64,000 bases of DNA from Salinimicrobium marinum. GTDB taxonomy: Bacteria > Bacteroidota > Bacteroidia > Flavobacteriales > Flavobacteriaceae. Location of the stretch: NCBI RefSeq assembly GCF_014651535.1, contig NZ_BMXB01000001.1:309470-373469 (forward strand), given 5' to 3'. The position numbers and the translations under genes were made by a program. The notes under the pieces were generated by a model. The model made no database searches. It had not been told where the DNA came from and worked only from the letters and a program-made list of their open reading frames with translations. Each line of letters opens with the position of its first letter. Position 1 is the stretch's first letter. Positions 15,958 through 24,500 of this stretch are shown here, piece after piece.

Positions 15958-16207
15958 CATTATCAAGTCAGTTACCTTCTATTATTATGGAAAATATCTT
16001 AACTATTATTTAGTAGTAGTTATTCGGAGTAATGAATTGACAAGATAAGCCTTGGATTTTCACTAAAAGCTAAACCTTTACTATAGCAGACTGAAAGCAA
16101 TATATCTGGATTTCAGCTTTGGATTTTGAATGACAGCAAGTAATTCAATAATGGTGTCAATCAATAAATAAAAAATGGTCGTCCCCAATGGATTGAAGTG
16201 CCAAACA

Positions 16208-16696
16208 TCATTGTGTTTCATCTTTAGACTCAAACTTATTTGTCTTTAAATTTTTAGCAACATTGCTCCAATGAAAAATTCTGCCGTTCATAGCCACATA
16301 GACATCTGGTTTTAAAAACTGTAAGGCACATATTGCATAGCCTAAATTGAATGGAGCATCTGTATTTCGAGAGGACCCCAGGATAAAGGAACCGGTGAGA
16401 ACTATCGTTTTATTTATTTTTCGATCTGCTATATGTTTTGCAGTTTCTTCCATAGTGAAAGTGCCGTGAGATATCAAAATTTTTGAAGATTCTGAGGTTT
16501 GGACTTTTTCTGCCAAATACTCCCGGTCATCAAATGTAATAAATCTGCTATCTTTCTGGAAAACTTCTTCTATGGAAAAAGAAAAAGAAACATTCGCCGC
16601 TTCCAGAAAATTACTTAGTGAAGTTTTCCCGGCGCTTTGTTTTTGGTCACAATCCAGCCCTTCGATGGTGCCACCTGTTGTAAGTATATGTATCAA
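16208..16696 (-). CDS. Short asparaginase-domain protein
   Basis: This 162-residue protein covers only the N-terminal asparaginase domain. It has the first threonine motif TTGGTIEGLD at the start and the second near SHGTFTMEETA, where true asparaginases have HGTDTM; the Asp is replaced by Phe. A conserved block LTGSFILGSSRNTDAPFN follows. Short asparaginase-domain proteins of this size are common in Bacteroidota and their substrate is not established. With the second domain missing and the Asp changed, asparagine hydrolysis should not be assumed. Downstream of it only the first codons of a receptor copy remain. Confidence 0.8.
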   Translation of the reverse strand: MIHILTTGGTIEGLDCDQKQSAGKTSLSNFLEAANVSFSFSIEEVFQKDSRFITFDDREYLAEKVQTSESSKILISHGTFTMEETAKHIADRKINKTIVLTGSFILGSSRNTDAPFNLGYAICALQFLKPDVYVAMNGRIFHWSNVAKNLKTNKFESKDETQ

Positions 16697-17107
16697 AATT
16701 GTAAGATTTGAGATTATACGTACTAAAGATAAGATACTTGCTCTTTAGTAAATACTGAATATGGAATTTTTTGACTAGGAGAACGATAATTGCCTGTAGC
16801 AAACAACTAAAAGCTAAGATAGATTGTTGCTACTGTTCCTTATTCTCAGTAACACTTGAGATGGAAGGGCCAATATGGGCAGTTGCAATATCCGCTCTAT
16901 AACCAGTGCCAGAGAAATCAAAGAATCCTCAGAAAAGGCGGTCAAGGCAATGCAAGCGAGCATATCTCTAGTAAACAAGAAGTCAATAGGAACAATTGAT
17001 TCAAAGGTTTTAATACTAACAGCAAGTAATATTAAGACCCATAACCGACAACTCATAACTTCATTTTAAAAAATATCAAGCCTCTAAATAAACTAATAAC
17101 AACCTAT
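16697..17107. other. Gap with the upstream region of the asparaginase-like gene
   Basis: The right end of the tandem duplication extends to about 16850. Beyond it, both strands carry short open frames (minus 16814-17056, 80 codons, with a signal-like start; plus 16875-17069, 64 codons). They overlap each other, match no family I know and have no convincing ribosome site. A second minus-strand frame ends in a protein-like stretch (GYRADIATAHIGPSISSV), which could be the tail of a decayed gene. Confidence 0.4.
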
Positions 17108-17740
17108 TCATGTGTCCGAACTAATATTTCTTCCATTTTTAAACGCCCCCCAACCTTCTTTTAAGGCATATGGTACAATAAGAAGAGCCGCCACAGGGTC
17201 AGCCCACCACCAACCTAAATATCGAACAGCTAATAAACCACCTAATACTGCCACTGTTTGGTAAAGGCATATGAAGGTGTCTTTTGAATCGGCAAGCAAT
17301 TCTTTGCTGTCCAATTTTTTACCGTACTTTCGTTTGTAGTATATTAAAATAGGATTAACCACTAAAGAGACCAACAAAATAATTATTCCAAGGGTGCTCC
17401 AGTTGGGGGTATTTTCATTTATCAACTTGGTGATTGAATCGTAAGTAATATAACCACTTACAAGGAGAAAAGATCCTGCGATTACAAACAAAGTGATTTT
17501 TTCCCTTTTCCTGACTTTATTGTCCTCAATTCCCTCTATTTCACCATTTAGACGCCACCATAAAGTACTGGCAGAAACAACTTCAATTACACTATCCAGA
17601 CCCCAACCAATAAGGGCTGCACTTCCAGAGGTAAATCCTGCAATTAAAGAAACTACGACTTCTATAATATCATAAATAATATTATAAACCTGAATTTTCC
17701 TGGCTATTTTTAAATCCTTTTTCCGGTGCTGATTTTTCAT
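17108..17740 (-). CDS. Cation-diffusion-facilitator-type transporter
   Basis: This 210-residue inner-membrane protein has about six helices. Family signs are the early GSAALIGWGLDSVIEVVSA, with the Asp used for metal binding in helix 2, and the later KELLADSKDTFICLYQT, with the second Asp in helix 5. The cytoplasmic C-terminal domain of classical CDF proteins is missing, as in other short cation transporters of this group. It starts 10 bp after the P-type ATPase stop and so is probably cotranscribed with it, exporting Zn, Cd or Co. Confidence 0.85.
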   Translation of the reverse strand: MKNQHRKKDLKIARKIQVYNIIYDIIEVVVSLIAGFTSGSAALIGWGLDSVIEVVSASTLWWRLNGEIEGIEDNKVRKREKITLFVIAGSFLLVSGYITYDSITKLINENTPNWSTLGIIILLVSLVVNPILIYYKRKYGKKLDSKELLADSKDTFICLYQTVAVLGGLLAVRYLGWWWADPVAALLIVPYALKEGWGAFKNGRNISSDT

Positions 17741-17750
17741 TTCGCTGGTT

Positions 17751-19754
17751 TTAGAATTTTATCCTTTGTAGTCTCACAGCATTCAAAATGGCTAAGAATG
17801 CCACTCCCACGTCAGCAAAAACTGCTTCCCATAAAGATGCTACCCCAAATGCGCCAAAAATTAGCACCAGTGCCTTTACTCCAAAGGCAAGGCCAATATT
17901 CTGCCATACAATCTGTCGCGTTTTTTTGCCGATCTTAATGGCCGTGCCGATTTTGCCCGGCTGATCTGTTTGTATCACCACATCTGCGGTCTCTATTGCT
18001 GCGTCAGAGCCTAAGGCTCCCATGGCCATTCCTACATCGGCTAAGGTGATCACCGGGGCATCATTTATACCGTCTCCTACGAATGCCACCTTTTTCCCCT
18101 GTTTCTTTAGTTCCTCGACCTTAGCCACCTTGTCCTGAGGCAGTAGTCCACCGTATGCTTTGTCGATCTTTAACTGTCGCGCTACTTTTTGAACAATAGA
18201 ATCTTTATCGCCAGAGAGCATTACAATATTATCAATACCATACTCCCGAAGTTGCTTTATGGCTAACGCCGCATCTTCTTTAATTTGATCGGCAATAGTT
18301 ATGTAACCTTCATATTTACCATCCATTGCTACCACAACAATCGTTTCCACTATTTCCTCTATCTCCGGGGCATAGGAGATGTTGAACTTTCGCAACAATT
18401 TCGCGTTCCCGACCAAAAGTTCTTTCCCGTCTACCGTTCCTTTTAATCCGTGTCCGGCAATTTCTTCTACGTTCTGCACTTTCAGCTGTTTGAAAGCGTT
18501 CCCGGAGTGTTCTACAACTGCCGAAGCAATAGGATGGGTGGACTTGCTCTCCAATGCCGCTGTCAGAGCCAAAAACCGGTCCTTTTCCAGACTTTGGACT
18601 TTTACCTCCTGTACTTTAAACACTCCTTCAGTGAGTGTTCCGGTTTTGTCCATTACCACGGTATCTACCTTTGTAATGAGGTCGAGAAAATTGGAGCCTT
18701 TAAAAAGAAGACCGTTGCGGGAAGCGGCGCCTATACCTCCAAAATATCCCAGGGGAATGGAGATTACCAGGGCACAGGGACAGGAGATCACCAAAAATAC
18801 CAGGGCCCGGTATAGCCAATCCTCAAAAATATAAGCGTCGACAAAGAAATAGGGCAGCAACGCCAGACCTATGGCGAAGAAAACCACGATCGGAGTATAA
18901 ATTTTTGCAAAGCGGGTGATGAATTTTTGGGTTTTTGCTTTCCTCCCACCTGCTTCTTCAACGAGTTTGAGAATTTTTGATAAAGCACTGTCTTCATAAC
19001 CGGAAGTTACTTTTAGCTCAACCAGCTTATCTAGGTTTATCATCCCTGCAAGCACTGTCTCTCCTTTTTTCTTGGTATCAGGTTTTGATTCTCCTGTAAG
19101 GGCGGCAGTATTAAAGGAGGAGCTTTCACTAAGCATTTCTCCGTCAAGCGCTACTTTCTCCCCGGGTTTGATCTGGATGATTTCCCCAATGTTCACATTC
19201 TTCGGATTAACAATTGAAACTTGTCCATTCTTGATCAATGTAACCTCCTCGGGACGATTATCAATAAGAGCTTTTATTGAGCGACGGGATCGTGCAACCG
19301 CTGCTTCCTGAAAATGTTCTCCAATCACGTAAAACAACATTACGGCAACTCCTTCTGCATATTCTCCAATATAAAATGCCCCGAGAGTGGCAATGGTCAT
19401 AAGAAAAAATTCATTGAAGATATTTCCTTTTGCGATGTTGGTCACAGCATGTTGTACAACTTTCCCGCCAACGAGAACATAAGCAACACCAAAAACAATT
19501 AAGCGCAGATATCCTTGAAACCATTCCACATCAAAAAAGTCCAGCCCAATACCAAACAGTAAAAGTATCAAGCTTACTATAGTCGGAATAAAGGAAGATC
19601 TTTCTTCCTCATTTTTACCTGCTCCATTATGCTGAGGTGGACAACAGCTATCTTCACCTTTTTCAGGTTTTGGTCCGGGTTCTTCAGCCGTTCTGGGAGA
19701 AGTAATTGTTGGATCTTGTAATTCTGCGTCTTTATAGTCCTTGTCTTTCGCCAT
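17751..19754 (-). CDS. Zn/Cd/Pb-type P1B ATPase
   Basis: This 667-residue heavy-metal ATPase carries the membrane metal site SCPCALVIS (about residue 324), phosphorylation loop DKTGTLTEGV, SKSTHPIASAVV (the HP locus) and hinge VGDGINDAPVI. CPC together with a Lys-containing last helix region points to the Zn/Cd/Pb group. The N terminus has no HMA domain; instead it is short, charged and contains a DSCCPPQHNG patch that could bind metal. It leads a two-gene unit with the CDF gene. A TGCA-N7-TGCA operator and -7 box lie 80-120 bp upstream, matching the czc promoter. Confidence 0.94.
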   Translation of the reverse strand: MAKDKDYKDAELQDPTITSPRTAEEPGPKPEKGEDSCCPPQHNGAGKNEEERSSFIPTIVSLILLLFGIGLDFFDVEWFQGYLRLIVFGVAYVLVGGKVVQHAVTNIAKGNIFNEFFLMTIATLGAFYIGEYAEGVAVMLFYVIGEHFQEAAVARSRRSIKALIDNRPEEVTLIKNGQVSIVNPKNVNIGEIIQIKPGEKVALDGEMLSESSSFNTAALTGESKPDTKKKGETVLAGMINLDKLVELKVTSGYEDSALSKILKLVEEAGGRKAKTQKFITRFAKIYTPIVVFFAIGLALLPYFFVDAYIFEDWLYRALVFLVISCPCALVISIPLGYFGGIGAASRNGLLFKGSNFLDLITKVDTVVMDKTGTLTEGVFKVQEVKVQSLEKDRFLALTAALESKSTHPIASAVVEHSGNAFKQLKVQNVEEIAGHGLKGTVDGKELLVGNAKLLRKFNISYAPEIEEIVETIVVVAMDGKYEGYITIADQIKEDAALAIKQLREYGIDNIVMLSGDKDSIVQKVARQLKIDKAYGGLLPQDKVAKVEELKKQGKKVAFVGDGINDAPVITLADVGMAMGALGSDAAIETADVVIQTDQPGKIGTAIKIGKKTRQIVWQNIGLAFGVKALVLIFGAFGVASLWEAVFADVGVAFLAILNAVRLQRIKF

Positions 19755-19836
19755 AACTTCTTATTAAAGGTCTTTCAATAGAAAAAGCCAATCCATTAAA
19801 ACTGGCATTTTCCTATCTAATAATTAATTACAGGAA

Positions 19837-19872
19837 CGAAATTAATCTATATAGTCCTGCAACGGAAGTGCA
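19837..19872 (-). promoter_or_regulatory. Promoter and operator of the P1B-ATPase/CDF unit
   Basis: On the minus strand the site TGCACTTCCGTTGCA (19858-19872) is followed after 13 bp by TAATTTCG (19837-19844), one mismatch from the Bacteroidota -7 box TAnnTTTG. The operator has 13 of 15 bases in common with the one at 26488-26502, and spacing to the -7 box is nearly the same (13 versus 12 bp). It leaves an 80-base leader before the ATPase start. Confidence 0.65.
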
Positions 19873-19918
19873 TTTTTTCCTGATGGATGTGCTTTAGAAT
19901 CGCAAAGTTTAAAAATGC

Positions 19919-20335
19919 TTATTCCTTATTGCATTTGTCACAGGTTCCTTTGACTACCAAACTGGCGTCAGTTGCTGTAAAACCCGGCGGAAGGTTAATA
20001 TGCGGAATCTTAGTTTCAGTTAAACATTGGGTTTCTTTACAAATTTCACAGTGAAAGTGAAGATGAAGATCGCTGTCGAGCTCACAATTACAGCCCGCCT
20101 CACAAAGTGCATACTTAGATACTCCACTTCCATCTTCTATGACGTGAACAATTCCGCTATTTTCAAAAGTTTTAATGGTACGGTAAATAGTTGTTCTTTC
20201 ACTTTTTTCAAAAGCTATCTCTATATCAGCTAATGTTACAGCCACTTGTTTCTGTGCCAAAAACTTGAATATAAGCATTCGCATAGCAGTGGGTCTCACA
20301 TGCTTCTCTTCTAAAAATTTTTCTATAGCTTTCAT
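19919..20335 (-). CDS. Fur-family metal regulator
   Basis: This 138-residue regulator has a winged helix (RTTIYRTIKTFENSGIVHVI recognition region), a His-rich metal stretch (DSDLHLHFHCEICKETQC) and a C-terminal GTCDKC pair completing the structural zinc site. It is closest in style to Bacteroidota Fur-like regulators near Zn/Cd efflux genes. It starts 3 bp after the adaptor gene, so it is the last gene of the efflux operon and is probably autoregulated. It is the best candidate to bind the TGCA-N7-TGCA sites upstream of this operon and of the P1B-ATPase. Confidence 0.9.
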   Translation of the reverse strand: MKAIEKFLEEKHVRPTAMRMLIFKFLAQKQVAVTLADIEIAFEKSERTTIYRTIKTFENSGIVHVIEDGSGVSKYALCEAGCNCELDSDLHLHFHCEICKETQCLTETKIPHINLPPGFTATDASLVVKGTCDKCNKE

Positions 20336-20338
20336 AGT

Positions 20339-21541
20339 TTAATCGTCATGACCTGTTTCCCCTTTCTTCATTTCTGCAATAAGGTAATAACCATTGTTCC
20401 ACGCCACCTTTGCATCTTCAGGTAAAGGCTGCAGTAACTTAATTTCTACCCAGCCTTCATTTTCTTCTCCTGTGATCACTTCCACCGGTTTAAACGACCA
20501 TTCGGTTTCCCCGTTCTCCTCGTGCTTTTCAGCGGTGAAGATGTAGAATTTTCCTTCTTCCTCAATAATGGCCTCCTCCGGCAAAGCCGTCACCTCCGTA
20601 CCGGTGCCTGTAATAATCCTGCCGTTGATATACATACCGGGAACAAGGTTTTCTGTTTCCTCCTGTATCTCTGCATGGACGTGAATAGCTTTGGGATTTT
20701 GCTCGAACTTTTTACCGACGGAATATATCTCAGCAGTATAAGATCTTCCTGGTATGGATTCCATTTGAAGTAAAACTTTTTGCCCTTCTTTAATCTTGTA
20801 TACATCTTTTGCAAATACCATTAAATCGGCATGTACATGTTCGGTATTAATCACTTCGAATAGCTCGGTTTGAGGATCAACATATTGTCCTATCTTCACA
20901 CTAACATCTTCAATGTTCCCCTGGATTGGACTTACCACAGGTATATTCTCATTAATATTTCCTTCTCGTATCGACGTAACATTTAGGTTTAACCGTCTTA
21001 GCTGTGACTCCAACCCCTTGACCTCTGCCTGTACCACCTGATAATCGGCCTGTGCCTGTTGAAATAATTTACCCGAACCAACTTCCTGTTCGTACAGCCT
21101 TTGCTGGCGATTAAATTCTTGTTCCAGGTTCTGCATACGACTGTAAGTTGTCATATAATCAGTCTGTAAACTTGTGAGGTTAGGGTGGGAAAGATACGCC
21201 AGGGTTTGGCCTTTTCTAACTTCATCGCCCTCAATAACTTCAATAGAAGTAACGTTGGCACCTAAAATTGCAGTTACTGTCGCCTCATATTGTGGCGGTA
21301 CTTCCAGTTGCCCGGTCGCTTCCACTATCTCGGAAAGCGGACGGGTGGGCAGAGTGTCCACTTTTATGCCCAGACTATTAAACTTGAGTTCGGAGAGATG
21401 CACTTCTCCCATACCGCCTTCTTCTAGAGCCTGCTCTTCCTGAGCTGCAGTTTCCCCTTCTTCGCCTCCTCCATTATTACAAGCAACAAAAAAGCTTGTT
21501 GCAATAAATAGGGTGAACAATTTTATAAAATGTTTTTTCAT
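20339..21541 (-). CDS. czcB: RND efflux adaptor (CzcB-like), lipoprotein
   Basis: This 400-residue periplasmic membrane-fusion protein has the lipobox FFVAC, then an acidic Gly/Glu-rich linker, the lipoyl/barrel-sandwich halves (ANVTSIEVIEGDEVRKGQTL and PVVSPIQGNIEDVSVKIGQY) flanking a coiled-coil hairpin, and a beta-barrel with KVLLQMESIPGRSYTAEI. It bridges the RND pump and the outer-membrane channel. The gene lies between the czcA-type fusion and the fur-like gene. Confidence 0.92.
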   Translation of the reverse strand: MKKHFIKLFTLFIATSFFVACNNGGGEEGETAAQEEQALEEGGMGEVHLSELKFNSLGIKVDTLPTRPLSEIVEATGQLEVPPQYEATVTAILGANVTSIEVIEGDEVRKGQTLAYLSHPNLTSLQTDYMTTYSRMQNLEQEFNRQQRLYEQEVGSGKLFQQAQADYQVVQAEVKGLESQLRRLNLNVTSIREGNINENIPVVSPIQGNIEDVSVKIGQYVDPQTELFEVINTEHVHADLMVFAKDVYKIKEGQKVLLQMESIPGRSYTAEIYSVGKKFEQNPKAIHVHAEIQEETENLVPGMYINGRIITGTGTEVTALPEEAIIEEEGKFYIFTAEKHEENGETEWSFKPVEVITGEENEGWVEIKLLQPLPEDAKVAWNNGYYLIAEMKKGETGHDD

Positions 21542-21570
21542 TTTTTTATTCTTTAGCTATTAGTACCGAT

Positions 21571-24500
21571 TTATTCTGAAGTGTTCATAAAATACTCAAG
21601 TTGGGAGCGGCTGTTGAGATAATTTGCTAATGCCTCCCAGGCATCAATCTCTATTCGTACAGCATCCCTTATATTTTGTAGAAAAGTGACATAATCAATT
21701 GCTCCTTCCCTATAGGCAATGATTGCTCCTTCCCGCTGTTCGACGGCTAATGGAAGCGCCTCCTCCTGATAATATCTCCAGGAGTTAAGCCATTTAAGGT
21801 ATTCCTCGCGCGCTCTGGTGTAAGTTGTTTTAAGCTCCAGTTGGGTTTGTTGTAAATTTGCATCAGCTATCTCACGATTTAATCTGGCAGATTGTGTTCT
21901 CCCTAGCTCAGGTCCAAAGAACAAGGGAATACTGATGCCCACCTGATATTGATAAAAGCCCGTTTGGCCGTCAATTTTCTGCCTACCGTACTGCGCCTGA
22001 AATTTTGGAAGAAACTGCGCCCGCCTTTCCTTAAAAGTTGCATCAGCCACTTCTACTCGTTGCTCAAATACATCCAGGAGGGGATGATTGCCGAGAGGTT
22101 GTAATAATTCGGAAATGGGCTCATCAATCTCTTCGGTAGGAACGTTAGGTACCGTATAAAGAGTGTCACTGGCAAACCACAGGTTGAATCGCTGTAAGGC
22201 TTTAAGATAATCCCTGTATGCCTGCTCTTTTTGAATTTCAACCTCATTGCCCTGGTTTACGGTGGCCAAATATTCCAACCTTGAGATTGTTTCTGTTTCC
22301 AGCCTTATTTGTGCAGCCCTTTCGATATCGGTAAATGAGGAATCCAGGCTCCGCAGTGTTTCATATGCATTTTTAGCAGCATATACCGAAGCCCAGGCCC
22401 GACTTACCTCCAGTTCTACTTCAAGAATGGAAAGATCAAGGGCTTCTTCTGCCAGGGCCACTCTTTCTTTCTGCAACTTCAGGCGCGGGGCAATTCCGAA
22501 GATGTCAATATTCTGTTGCTGAACTCCAATTTGTGTATAAACCCCGAGGTCAGCATTATCCGAACCACTACTAATTTCTTCCGCACCGGTAAATAACTGG
22601 GTATTACCAAAGTCCCATGCCGTTTTCTTTAAGGCCTGCTGACTTTCTATCTCCAGGGCAGCGGCTCTTATTCTCGGAAAAACTTCAATTGCCCGCTTCT
22701 GGGCCTCTTCTAAGGTTAAGGTTTGTAGTGAATCCTGCTGCTGAACTGTCTCAGACTGCACCGGAATATTTTTCTGTAAAAAATTATTTTCCTGTGCCCC
22801 TGCACGGGTGCTAAAACCTAAAAGGCTTCCGACAGAAAGCAATGCCACCAATATTGCCGGAGCTGGTGCAAAGCCATTACTATTATTACTACTTCTTCTT
22901 CTGTTTTTCATATTTTCTATTAAAGTATAAAGCACAGGTAACACCACCAGGGTAAGGAGGGTAGCTGTGAGCATACCACCTATAACCACCGTTGCTAATG
23001 GCTGCTGCACCTCTGCTCCTGCTGATGTGGAAAATGCCATAGGCATGAACCCTAAAATATCGGTTGTAGCCGTGAGCATGATCGGCCTGATTCGTTCTTT
23101 GGTACCTATTAATATCCGGTCTTTGATACTGGTCACGCCTTCTTCTTTAAGAGAGTTGAAGCGGTTGACCAGTACCAGCCCGTTAAGTACTGCCACTCCA
23201 AAGAGCACGATAAAGCCTACACCTGCAGAGATGCTAAAGGGCATGTCCCGGAGCCAGAGCGCGAAAATACCCCCAATGGCAGCTAATGGAATGGCCATAT
23301 AGATCATGATAGATTGCGAAAAAGATTTAAGTGCAAAATAAAGTAGTACAAAGATTAGGAATAGTGCGATTGGAACCACGATAATCAAGCGGTCTTTGGC
23401 ACTTTGAAGGTTCTCAAACTCCCCACCATAAGTGATATAGTATCCCGGTGGCAAATCCAGCTCAGCATCCAGTCTTGCCTGGATATCATTCACTACCGAC
23501 TCCACATCGCGCCCCCGGGTGTTCACCCCAACATAAGTTCTTCGATAGGTGTCGTCACGGGATATCTGCATCGGTCCGGGCACATAACCTATATCGGCTA
23601 TTTCACTGATAGGAATCTGCGTACCATCAGCAAGGTCGATGTACAAGGTTCTTAAATCTTCAATACTTTGTCGGTGTGCTTCATCAAAGCGAACCACCAG
23701 GTCGAAACGCCTTTCTCCTTCAAAAACAACCCCGGCTACTCCGCCTGCAAATGCAGTGCTTATGTACTCATTGATTTTTTGAATATCCAGATCGTATTGA
23801 GCGAGTTTATCCCGGTTATAACGCACCGTCATTTGTGGGAGACCAGACGTTCTTTCCGCATTCACATCTCCGGCTCCGGGAACAGTTTGAATGATCTCTG
23901 CCATTTCCTGGACCTTTGTAGAAAGTACATCTAAATCCTCCCCATAGAGCTTTACGGCAATATCTTCTCTTACCCCTTCCAGAAGCTCATTAAATCTTAG
24001 TTCTACCGGCTGGGTGAAAACAAAGTTGACCCCTGTGAGATTTTTATTTAGCAGTTCCTGGATTTGTTCAATAAGTCCTTCTTTGGTTTCAGCAGATACC
24101 CATTTGTCCCTGTCTTTTTCGAGAATTAGGTACATGTCTGCTATATCCATCGGCATGGGATCTGTAGGAATATCGGCCACCCCAATACGGGCTGTTACAG
24201 TTTTTATTTCAGGGAAGTTCTCCAACAACAAAATCTCTATTTTTTTCGAAACTTCTATAGATTCAGTCAGCGAACTACCGGGCCTAATCAGAGCTTGCAT
24301 GGCAATGTCCCCTTCATCTAACTGAGGAATAAATTCTCCCCCCATCGTGGAAAAAACATAACCTGCAGCCCCTAATAAAACAATAGATCCTATGATTACC
24401 GCTGCTCTAAGGCGAAGGGAAACTTTTAAAATCGGAAGGTAGGCACGATGGATACCACCAATGATTTTATCACTAACTTTTTCCAGCCAGCGCTCCAACT

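Larger units (their letters stand above)
15369..16850. repeat. Imperfect tandem duplication, unit about 740 bp
   Basis: Two copies lie head to tail, about 15369-16107 and 16107-16850. The anchor ATGACAGCAA occurs at 15391 and 16130 (offset 739). The asparaginase-like region repeats with similar offset, and CTAAAAGCTAA in the region upstream of that gene recurs at 16063 and 16807 (offset 744). Each unit holds the asparaginase-like gene, its upstream region and the first ~90 bp of the receptor gene. The copies have drifted, with many substitutions and small indels, so the event is not recent. Confidence 0.75.

Noticed and set aside
16208-16696. Functional L-asparaginase
   Set aside because: Only the N-terminal domain is present and HGTDTM is changed to HGTFTM, so activity on asparagine should not be claimed.
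16814-17056. 80-codon minus-strand frame with a signal-like start
   Set aside because: It overlaps a 64-codon plus-strand frame, has no recognised family, and another frame on the same strand looks more protein-like near its end; left as unexplained gap.
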